Shown here: one piece after another, positions 1 to 5,895 of the stretch
Layout of the letters: the number at the start of each line of letters is the position of its first letter
Numbering within the stretch: the first letter of the stretch is position 1
Assembly: GCA_038745625.1 (NCBI GenBank)
Contig: JBCDLG010000108.1
Location: 1 to 9,615, forward strand
Direction: 5' to 3'
Length of the DNA stretch: 9,615 bases
From: Parvularcula sp038745625
GTDB lineage: Bacteria > Pseudomonadota > Alphaproteobacteria > Caulobacterales > Parvularculaceae
Translations under genes and position numbers: made by a program
Notes under the pieces: model-generated
The model's database searches: none
Seen by the model: only the letters and a program-made list of their open reading frames with translations
What the model was told of the DNA's origin: nothing

Positions 1-38
1 ACGGCAGCCAGCGCGAGCGGAAGTAGAATTCTGATCAT
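1..38 (-). CDS. Start of an exported protein (partial, runs off the left edge)
   Basis: Only the first 12 codons lie in the window. They read MIRILLPLALAA, a short basic N-terminus followed by a hydrophobic Leu/Ala run, which is how a Sec signal peptide or N-terminal membrane segment begins. The ATG at 38 is preceded by GGGGA seven bases upstream, a usable ribosome binding site. The gene lies 57 nt downstream of the ATPase stop on the same strand, so it probably belongs to the same polysaccharide-related cluster. That gap carries the CtrA-like repeat, so the gene may also have its own promoter. The function cannot be told from this fragment. Confidence 0.55.
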   Translation of the reverse strand, partial: MIRILLPLALAA

Positions 39-56
39 TGTTAGGTCCCCTAGACT

Positions 57-83
57 CTAACCATTCCTTAACAGTTCCTTAAC
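57..83. promoter_or_regulatory. Tandem TTAA-N7-TTAA element, candidate CtrA binding site
   Basis: The nonamer TTCCTTAAC occurs twice, at 64-72 and 75-83, exactly 11 nt apart, giving TTAA (68-71), seven bases, TTAA (79-82). A third degenerate copy, CTAA at 57-60, continues the 11-nt register and is followed by CCAT, giving CTAACCAT, one base from the CtrA half-site TTAACCAT. TTAA-N7-TTAA is the established consensus of the alphaproteobacterial response regulator CtrA. A GANTC (CcrM) site, GACTC, overlaps at 53-57. The element lies between the ATPase stop and the next start at 38, in front of the partial exported-protein gene. Regulation by CtrA, whether activation or repression, is inferred. 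Confidence 0.5.
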
Positions 84-95
84 GGGCTGCAAACC

Positions 96-1235
96 TCACC
101 GGTCGCCATCAAGCGACGGAAAGGCTTCCGAAAGATGGCTCGCACGATCGGCCAGGGCGCGCTGCCGAGCATCGCTACGGGACTGAAGCGCGGCCACCGA
201 TCGCCGGATTGCAGTGAGGTGATCCTCGAGAGCCCGCGTTTGCTCATGCAAGGACTGAAGCTGGCCATAGAGCTTGCCATCGACCGGGCGCCGCCTGTCA
301 TTGGCGGGTGTCGGCATCGACCCGGCCGCCGTCGTGATCTGCGGAAAAGCAAAACGCCTGACCGGCACGACTGGGGGCCTGGGAACCGGATGGGCCGCAA
401 AATAGGCAGCGGCCTCATCAAGGCGCACCGCTTCAGGGTGCACCTCGCGCCAGGCCGTTGGCGCCACACCGAAATCTTCGGGAAGAACCAGCGAGCGTCC
501 ATCCTCCATCGCGTGGTGGACAGCATCGTCAAACAGGCTGCCAATCAGGCCGATCAGCCCCCGACTTTCTTCATAGAGAACGCTGATCGCGGCATCGCTG
601 AAGTCGAGTGCATGGTCGCCATGAACACGTTCCGCTGACAGAACTGCTGACGCGACGCGCTCCGTCTCACCCTCAGTCAGCGTCTGAAGAGCGAAATGCT
701 CAATCGTGTGAAGCGCACACTGATAATCAGCTTCCTGCCAATGCTCAAGGTCGACGGTCATCACGAGATGAATGCCCTGGCCACCCAGGTCGAGCTGCTC
801 ATCAAGCTCCAGAAGATCGAGAACGAGACCTTCTGGTCCTTCATGCATGTTGGCGATCAGCACAAAGAGCGGCTCACCGAGCTCCGCTCTGTCTTCAGCA
901 AAATCAATCAGTGCACCAACTGCATCAGCAGCTTCCGTCGGACGATGGCCAAAGGCAAGAAGGATGTCCTCAGCTGCGCGGTCACTCTGCAGCCAACCCG
1001 CCTCAAGCACAGCCACCGACAACGGGTTCACCCCGCGATGGCGCAGCCATGATCGGACAGCCGTTGATTTGCCGCTGCCGAGCGGGCCACTGATCAGCAA
1101 TGGCACAGGGGCCTCGTCCCAATACTGGTCAAGGCGACCATGCAGGTCGTCCCACCCTTGAAAGCCAAAAAGAAAACCGCGGGCCCGGGCCTCAGCAAAG
1201 GGCGCCGCGCCATCACCCAGCTGCACCCTCGCCAT
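96..1235 (-). CDS. ExeA/GspA-like P-loop ATPase of a polysaccharide export cluster, with degenerate Walker B
   Basis: The 379-residue protein has an ExeA-type AAA fold. Walker A is GPLGSGKS at residues 50-57. The strand that should end in the Walker B DE reads VLIANMHE (125-132), so Ala and Asn stand where the acidic pair is expected. The block FALQTLTEGETERV (181-194) matches the 'L-pLs-eEt' part of ExeA proteins. The following helix has RGLIGLIG (225-232) where the family usually has a G-PR-IN sensor-2 motif, so that arginine is missing too. A Pro-rich linker (about 282-296) leads to a predicted coiled coil (about 320-372). No signal peptide or membrane segment is seen, so it is probably cytoplasmic. 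The ATG has GGGGAG four bases upstream. The gene follows the beta-barrel gene by 12 nt. ATPases of this type accompany XrtA/PEP-CTERM exopolysaccharide loci. It may bind nucleotide without efficient hydrolysis (inference). Confidence 0.75.
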   Translation of the reverse strand: MARVQLGDGAAPFAEARARGFLFGFQGWDDLHGRLDQYWDEAPVPLLISGPLGSGKSTAVRSWLRHRGVNPLSVAVLEAGWLQSDRAAEDILLAFGHRPTEAADAVGALIDFAEDRAELGEPLFVLIANMHEGPEGLVLDLLELDEQLDLGGQGIHLVMTVDLEHWQEADYQCALHTIEHFALQTLTEGETERVASAVLSAERVHGDHALDFSDAAISVLYEESRGLIGLIGSLFDDAVHHAMEDGRSLVLPEDFGVAPTAWREVHPEAVRLDEAAAYFAAHPVPRPPVVPVRRFAFPQITTAAGSMPTPANDRRRPVDGKLYGQLQSLHEQTRALEDHLTAIRRSVAALQSRSDARQRALADRASHLSEAFPSLDGDR

Positions 1236-1247
1236 ATGCTCTCCCCG

Positions 1248-3128
1248 CTAGAAGGTCCAACGCGCGCCGATCGACACGCTGTTTTCTTCGAATTCAAGGA
1301 GCGTGCCGTTGAAGAGGCTTGAGACCGCCTGATTGGGATCATTGTCCCGCTGGAGGTAGCGATAGGACCCTGTCACAGCGAGCGAGCGGCTGAGCGTATA
1401 GTCAAAAATAAGCTGCGCCGACGTCTCGCGGGTTTCAAGGTCGGCATCGCTTCCCACGATGTTGAAAAAGCCTTGCTCTGTGATAACGTGATCAGCCGCA
1501 GCAGTCAGCGCCAGTCGTCGCGTGACTTGGCGGCGCACTGAGCCGGACACGCGAGTCTGATCATTGCCGCGATTGTTCACGATGGTCTCGCTGTCGTCGT
1601 CTCGCCGCGCCTGGCCTTGCAGCGTGAAGCTGGTGCGGCCGTACTCGCCCACCATACCAATCTGCACACGGGTAGACGGCCGCCCGGTGGCGCCCGCAAA
1701 AGTGACGGACTGGAGATCCGAAACGGCGAAGTTGACCCGGCTTGCTAGCTCATTTGGACTGAGATCGGACGAGCGGGTCGCCGCTTGCTCGATCAAAACG
1801 AGGCTTTGGCTGTTGCGGAAGACGTTGTTGCGCTGCTGATCCTGGAGGCTCGACGACAGAACACGGTTGACTTGGCCGTTCATACGCAAGCGCGGCGTGA
1901 TACTGTAGTCCAAACGTCCATCGATCTGGGTGCCGTTATAGCGCTCGCCAACGCTTGCAGAGAGAGAAAGACGCTGGTTGGGATCATAGGTGAAGCCGAC
2001 GCGATAATACGTACCCGAAATGTCGTCACCGTCTGGCTCGCCGACACTATCGGGATCGATGTCTGTGCCGGTGGGATCCTCGAACTCATTGTCGATCTCG
2101 TCGTAGCCGATCTCACCATCGAGCGTGAAGTTGGGAAACAATTGCCAAAAAAGCGCAACTGAGCCGGACAGCTGCTCAAGAGTTTGAGAAGCGAAGACCT
2201 CCGACTCATCCTCCTCAAACCGCCGGGCAAAACCGGCGATTTGAACCTCCAAGGGGCCGAAAAGATTACCGGTGGTGTAAGCGGCCAGCGCCTCATTGCT
2301 GATACTGTCGTTGACAGTCGACCGGTCACGGAACAACTCCGCGTCCACCGTCTCATCAACAACAAAGATCGAGGAATTGCGGTAGCGCAGCTCGAACTCC
2401 TGCCCCTGGTCAAACCGCATGAGGTAGACCGGACTAACAAACGCGCCGACCAGCACGACTTCGTTCGTATCCTGACCGGGCGCTGCCGCCGTCAGCTCGT
2501 TGCCCGCGAAGATCGCCTGCTCTTGGATGAAGCCCCCGGCCTCTAAGAAAAAGCGGTCGTCCACCAGCTCATAGGAGGCAAAACCCGTGAGGTTGGGGTC
2601 GTAGAAAGTCTGATCAAAACGACGTGTGCCGATCGTACCGGTCAACCCCTCGGTCACAGCGAAATCCGGCAGTCCCATGTTGGTTTGATCGTCATACCGC
2701 TCAGGAACATCGACGTCCTGTAGGTAGTGGCCCACCGTCATCGAACCCTGAACGATCGCCTCCAGACGGTTGCGCTGGAGAATCGACTGGCCGTTGAGGG
2801 TGGCCGTGATGAAATGGTTGCCGACCGGGTCGATATCGACGGTGTCCGACACGGGCACCAACACTGTCTCACCATCGACGGGAACACCCACCACCTGAAT
2901 GTTGCCACCAGCGTCGCGAAACCGGCGCTCGTAAAGACCATCGTCAAACCGGGCATAGTTGTCAGAGTAGTTGTAGGACGTCGTCACAGACCATTGGTTG
3001 GTGACGATCTGCCGTGGCCCAAACCGGGCTGAAGGGATGTCTTCATCCGCGTCCGTCTGACCGAACGCGGCGTCAGGCAAGAGGCCGATCGCGCTGACGG
3101 CGACAGACAGTGACAGCAGCTTTTTCAT
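1248..3128 (-). CDS. Outer-membrane beta-barrel protein of the polysaccharide export cluster
   Basis: The product is 626 residues from the ATG at 3128. A Sec signal peptide, MKKLLSLSVAVSAIGLLPDA then AFG|Q, gives a likely cut after residue 23. This ATG is chosen over the upstream TTG at 3173 because AGGGGAAGG lies seven bases before it and the signal peptide starts cleanly there. The mature part consists of many amphipathic strand-like segments with alternating polar and hydrophobic residues, and ends in SIGARWTF, a C-terminal beta-signal with terminal Phe recognised by the Bam machinery. I see no TonB box or plug. An Asp/Glu-rich segment (about 342-369) is probably an exposed loop. The position between a Wza-like lipoprotein and an ExeA-like ATPase matches the beta-barrel protein of XrtA-type exopolysaccharide loci, so a role in glycan passage or anchoring at the outer membrane is inferred. 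The barrel type is fairly sure; the substrate is unknown. Confidence 0.8.
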   Translation of the reverse strand: MKKLLSLSVAVSAIGLLPDAAFGQTDADEDIPSARFGPRQIVTNQWSVTTSYNYSDNYARFDDGLYERRFRDAGGNIQVVGVPVDGETVLVPVSDTVDIDPVGNHFITATLNGQSILQRNRLEAIVQGSMTVGHYLQDVDVPERYDDQTNMGLPDFAVTEGLTGTIGTRRFDQTFYDPNLTGFASYELVDDRFFLEAGGFIQEQAIFAGNELTAAAPGQDTNEVVLVGAFVSPVYLMRFDQGQEFELRYRNSSIFVVDETVDAELFRDRSTVNDSISNEALAAYTTGNLFGPLEVQIAGFARRFEEDESEVFASQTLEQLSGSVALFWQLFPNFTLDGEIGYDEIDNEFEDPTGTDIDPDSVGEPDGDDISGTYYRVGFTYDPNQRLSLSASVGERYNGTQIDGRLDYSITPRLRMNGQVNRVLSSSLQDQQRNNVFRNSQSLVLIEQAATRSSDLSPNELASRVNFAVSDLQSVTFAGATGRPSTRVQIGMVGEYGRTSFTLQGQARRDDDSETIVNNRGNDQTRVSGSVRRQVTRRLALTAAADHVITEQGFFNIVGSDADLETRETSAQLIFDYTLSRSLAVTGSYRYLQRDNDPNQAVSSLFNGTLLEFEENSVSIGARWTF

Positions 3129-3169
3129 ACGCGCACCTTCCCCTCGGCATGAGAGGCCCCAGAGCGAGA

Positions 3170-3820
3170 TCAAAACACCGATTCTGGGATCAGGATCACG
3201 TCACCCGGCTGAAGCGGCACGTCAGCGCTGACATCGCCCGACCGTAAAAGATCACCGAGTCGCAGTCTGTAGGTCTTTTTGTTCGTGCCGCGTCCACGGA
3301 TCAATTTGGCCCGGTTGCCAGCTGCAAACTCGGTGAGACCGCCGACCGCAATCATCACATCGAGCGTGGTCATCCCAACCTGATAGGGGATCGCGCTTGG
3401 TTGCTGCGCTTCGCCGAGCACCCGGACCTGCTGGTCGAAAGTCGAGGAGAATCCGCTAACGATCACCGTCACCTGCGGTGTGCGAACATATTGCGCTAGG
3501 GCGCCTTCTAGATCCGAAGCGAGCTGCGCTGGAGATTTGCCCGCGGCCGTCATGTCCTCGACCAACGGCGTCGAAATGCGCCCATCGGGCCGAACACTCA
3601 CTTGGGTCGAAAGCTCCGGCGCGCGCCAAACGAAGATCTGCAGATCGTCATACGCGCCAATTTTGTAGTCGGGGTATTCCTGCGAAGCGAGGAAATCGGC
3701 ATCGACACCCTCACTCGGCGCCTTTTCCAGCCGCTCGCCCAACGGGTTCAGCGCACAAGCCGCAAGAAGGCTCACGGCCACCACACTCAGCCAAAACATC
3801 CGCACCAATCGAAGCACCAT
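3170..3820 (-). CDS. Wza-like polysaccharide export lipoprotein (Poly_export/SLBB)
   Basis: The 216-residue protein starts with a lipoprotein signal peptide whose lipobox LAAC puts the lipidated cysteine at residue 22. The Poly_export domain follows: YKIGAYDDLQIFVWRAPELS (about 52-71), then VSVRPDGRISTPLVEDMTAAG, the hallmark of Wza/KpsD/GumB-type proteins. An SLBB-like part follows (about 131-185; VRVLGEAQQPSAIPYQVGMT), and the protein ends with LQPGDVILIPES. It is short compared with E. coli Wza (about 380 residues), lacking the extra SLBB repeat and the C-terminal helix that forms the outer-membrane pore, and close in size to the PEP-CTERM-associated export proteins. It probably forms a periplasmic ring, and the neighbouring beta-barrel could supply the outer-membrane channel (inference). 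GAGGAG lies six bases before the ATG at 3820. The downstream gene begins 41 nt after the stop. Confidence 0.88.
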   Translation of the reverse strand: MVLRLVRMFWLSVVAVSLLAACALNPLGERLEKAPSEGVDADFLASQEYPDYKIGAYDDLQIFVWRAPELSTQVSVRPDGRISTPLVEDMTAAGKSPAQLASDLEGALAQYVRTPQVTVIVSGFSSTFDQQVRVLGEAQQPSAIPYQVGMTTLDVMIAVGGLTEFAAGNRAKLIRGRGTNKKTYRLRLGDLLRSGDVSADVPLQPGDVILIPESVF

Positions 3821-3873
3821 ACCAGTCTCCTCGTCGCCCCAGTTCGCGCTCTCACCACGCTCTTTGGGCTGAT

Positions 3874-4290
3874 TCAGTCGTCGCGGTGGACTTTCTCGCG
3901 GCGCTCATGGCGCTCTTGCGCCTCCAGCGAGAGCGTCGCGGTCGGGCGCGCCTCAAGTCGTTGGAGTGAGATCGGATCGCCCGTCTCAGAGCAGTAGCCG
4001 TACTCGCCCTCGTCGATCCGGCGGATCGCTGAGTCGATTTTGGCGATCAGCTTGCGCTGACGGTCCCGCGTCCGGAGCTCCAAGGCATGATCGGTCTCCG
4101 ACGACGCCCGATCGGTTGGATCAGGCGCATGAAGGGTTGCATCCTTCATCTCCGCCAGTGTGTCCCGGCTTTGCTGGAGAATGTCAGCCTTCCAGTCGAG
4201 AAGCTTTCGGCGAAAATACTCGAGCTGCCGCTCATTCATGAACGGCTCATCATCGCTCGGGCGGTAGTCCTCTGTCTCCGCGATAGCCAC
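3874..4290 (-). CDS. dksA: DksA/TraR-family RNA polymerase-binding transcription factor (alphaproteobacterial, cysteine-poor type)
   Basis: DksA binds the RNA polymerase secondary channel and, with ppGpp, retunes transcription under starvation. The coiled coil is clear, and its tip carries DPTDRA, matching the functional D-x-x-D-R-A of E. coli DksA. The C-terminal part reads GYCSETGDPISLQRLEARPT and then TLSLEAQERHERRE. Of the four zinc-binding cysteines only one remains, as is known for alphaproteobacterial DksA, so this is not damage. I chose the GTG at 4290 (138 residues) because a near-perfect GGGAGGTGA lies just upstream. An ATG at 4305 (143 residues) is also possible, with a weaker AGGG before it. 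The gene is the first of the minus-strand series: the export lipoprotein gene starts 53 nt after its stop with no clear terminator between, so read-through into the polysaccharide genes is plausible. Confidence 0.92.
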   Translation of the reverse strand: MAIAETEDYRPSDDEPFMNERQLEYFRRKLLDWKADILQQSRDTLAEMKDATLHAPDPTDRASSETDHALELRTRDRQRKLIAKIDSAIRRIDEGEYGYCSETGDPISLQRLEARPTATLSLEAQERHERREKVHRDD

Positions 4291-4496
4291 GGTCACCTCC
4301 CGCATTCTTTACCCTGCACGCATCGCGATGGCTTTCATGAGCCTGCGATTGGCGCAGCCATTAACGACCTCGTTCGCTCAGAACAACCGTCTGGAGATCC
4401 TGTCCCGTCTTGTCGCGTTTCGGACTTCAAGTCTGGTTAAAAGGATGATCAAACATAGGGGCCATGTTACAGTTTGGCGGGTTGATGGGGATGACC

Positions 4497-5456
4497 ATGC
4501 GAATTGGGCAAAATGGACTGGCGCTGATCAAGGATTTTGAGGGCCTTGAGCTTGAGGCCTATCAAGACATCGTGGGCATCTGGACCATCGGCTACGGCCA
4601 TACTGACGCTGCTGGTCCGCCCGAGGTGACGCCTGGTCTGACGATCACCGAGGCGGAGGCTGAGGACATCCTGCGCGCCGACCTTGGCCAGTATGAAAAC
4701 GCCGTCACCAAAGCGGTGAAGGTCGATATCACCCAGAATATGTTCGATGCTCTGGTGTCGATCACCTACAATATCGGGGTGAACGGGATGAAGGGGTCGA
4801 CCTTCATCAAGCGCCTCAACCAAAAGAACTTCACGGGCTGCGCGGAAGCCATGCAATGGTGGAACAAGGCGGGCGGCCAGGTGGTCTCCGGCCTGAAGCG
4901 TCGGCGCGAGGCGGAATCTGATCTCTTCTTGCAGGGCTATGACGGCGGCGACCTGACAGAAGCCGATTCGAGCCAGGTGCGCGGCAACACGGTCGAGGAA
5001 AACTCGCCTCGCCGTAGCAATCTTGCGGGTTCGCGCACCATGAGCGGCTCAACGGTCGCTGGCGGCGCGGGTGTCGCAGCAGCCGGTGCGGCCATTCTCG
5101 ATTCCGACGAAGGTGGCGACTCAAGCAGCAGTGCGGCCGCAGCGGATACGACGACGCCCAGCGAGACGGGCGCCGATCCAGCTGAAGACGCCTTTGCCGA
5201 TATCGATCTCACCGAACTTGAGGACGCGACACCTCAAGAGCTGGCAGAAACGGCTCGCGACATTGGCGTCGAACTGAAAGAGCTTCGGGACGCCATCGAA
5301 GCCGGAGAAGCGGAGACCATTCCGGCCTTCCTCTCCGCCATTCGGGCGGAGAACATCAGCGAAGCGGTGGTTATCGTTGCCGGCGTGATTGCCGTGCTGG
5401 CCGCGATTTTCATCATCTTGGCGCGCATCGACGACTGGCAGAACCACAAGCGCTGA
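4497..5456 (+). CDS. GH24 phage-type lysozyme domain with C-terminal membrane anchor
   Basis: Residues 1-150 form a glycoside hydrolase 24 muramidase, which cleaves the MurNAc-GlcNAc bond of peptidoglycan. From the ATG at 4497 (319 residues) the catalytic pattern E-x8-D-x5-T is intact: E15 in KDFEGLEL, D24 in AYQD and T30 in WTIGYGHT. The end of the domain, WNKAGGQVVSGLKRRREAESDLF, is typical of endolysins. Then come an Ala/Gly-rich, weakly hydrophobic patch (about 183-200), an acidic Ser/Ala/Thr/Asp-rich linker, and a strong membrane helix (about 290-309, AVVIVAGVIAVLAAIFIILA) with a short tail RIDDWQNHKR. There is no N-terminal signal peptide. In-frame ATGs at 4464, 4485 and 4491 also exist; 4497 is preferred because GGGG lies six bases upstream and MRIGQNGLALIKDFEG matches how such lysozymes begin. 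No phage genes flank it, so it may be a domesticated endolysin. Its stop lies 5 nt from the convergent YkgJ-family stop. Confidence 0.82.
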   Translation: MRIGQNGLALIKDFEGLELEAYQDIVGIWTIGYGHTDAAGPPEVTPGLTITEAEAEDILRADLGQYENAVTKAVKVDITQNMFDALVSITYNIGVNGMKGSTFIKRLNQKNFTGCAEAMQWWNKAGGQVVSGLKRRREAESDLFLQGYDGGDLTEADSSQVRGNTVEENSPRRSNLAGSRTMSGSTVAGGAGVAAAGAAILDSDEGGDSSSSAAAADTTTPSETGADPAEDAFADIDLTELEDATPQELAETARDIGVELKELRDAIEAGEAETIPAFLSAIRAENISEAVVIVAGVIAVLAAIFIILARIDDWQNHKR

Positions 5457-5461
5457 TGGGG

Positions 5462-5857
5462 TCAGGTGCTGCGGGTGGTGGCGACCCACTCGTCGTCTTC
5501 CTGCACCTCACGCTCGAACATCAGGAAGTCGTAGTACCCGCAGCGCTTTTGCGTCGGGAAGTCCCGGCAAATCTCTGGCCGCGCATGGTAAATCGTGCAA
5601 CCGCGGGTCTCGGTATCGAGAAACCGGCAGACAGAGCCGAAATGCTCGTCCCATTTGTGGCGTAGCACGCGCGGGCTGTCCTCATCGCCCTTCTTCGTGA
5701 ACCGGGCCTTTGCCTCTTTCTTGGTCAGGCCAAAATGCTTGGCCAGGCGTTTCTGATCATCATCATCACAAGGAATATGCTCGTAGGAACAGCAATAGGC
5801 GGGGCATTTGATACAGTCGTACTTGATCGTTTTGGCCTTTGGGTTCATCGGCTTCAT
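5462..5857 (-). CDS. YkgJ-family cysteine-cluster protein (putative Zn/Fe-chelating)
   Basis: This small cytoplasmic-looking protein (131 residues) has nine cysteines. The N-terminal cluster is CIKCPAYCC (residues 15-23), with C30 after it. The C-terminal half has C77, then GCTIYHARPEICRDFP (C87, C97) and C106. The CxxC...CC cluster with a later 'C-IY--RP--CR-FP' block defines the YkgJ/UPF0153 family (PF03692), thought to bind zinc or an iron-sulfur cluster; the exact biochemical role is not settled. The ATG at 5857 has no good ribosome binding site, and a second ATG at 5848 is possible; either keeps all cysteines. The gene is divergent from purB with 38 nt between starts and convergent with the lysozyme gene. 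Confidence 0.82.
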   Translation of the reverse strand: MKPMNPKAKTIKYDCIKCPAYCCSYEHIPCDDDDQKRLAKHFGLTKKEAKARFTKKGDEDSPRVLRHKWDEHFGSVCRFLDTETRGCTIYHARPEICRDFPTQKRCGYYDFLMFEREVQEDDEWVATTRST

Positions 5858-5895
5858 TTTTGGAAGTGCTCGCTGTCGAAAACAAGGACCTCGCC

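Noticed and set aside
608..1161. Several overlapping open frames on the plus strand opposite the ATPase gene (for example 608-1093, 696-1052, 772-1161)
   Set aside because: They have Arg/Ser/Pro-rich, low-information translations without recognisable motifs and are antisense to a well-supported gene in GC-rich DNA.
1785..2546. Plus-strand open frames opposite the beta-barrel gene (1785-2162, 2184-2546)
   Set aside because: They show Val/Ile/Asp-rich mirror composition of the minus-strand codons, no good ribosome binding site and no domain.
3874..4000. Loss of three of four zinc-finger cysteines in DksA read as a damaged gene
   Set aside because: Alphaproteobacterial DksA proteins commonly have this cysteine-poor form; the coiled-coil tip D-x-x-D-R-A and the rest are intact.
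4361..4380. A single TTAAC at 4361-4365 as another CtrA site
   Set aside because: There is no second TTAA at the N7 spacing; one tetramer is not enough.
4358..4386. Sigma-70-like boxes (TTGTTC, 17 nt, TAATGG on the minus strand) upstream of dksA
   Set aside because: Only about half of the -35 and two of six -10 positions match the consensus; too weak to call, although a promoter is expected somewhere in 4306-4496.
5839..5895. Longer purB starting at TTG 5839
   Set aside because: The extra 19 residues do not match the family N-terminus and overlap the divergent gene; ATG 5896 has a good ribosome binding site.
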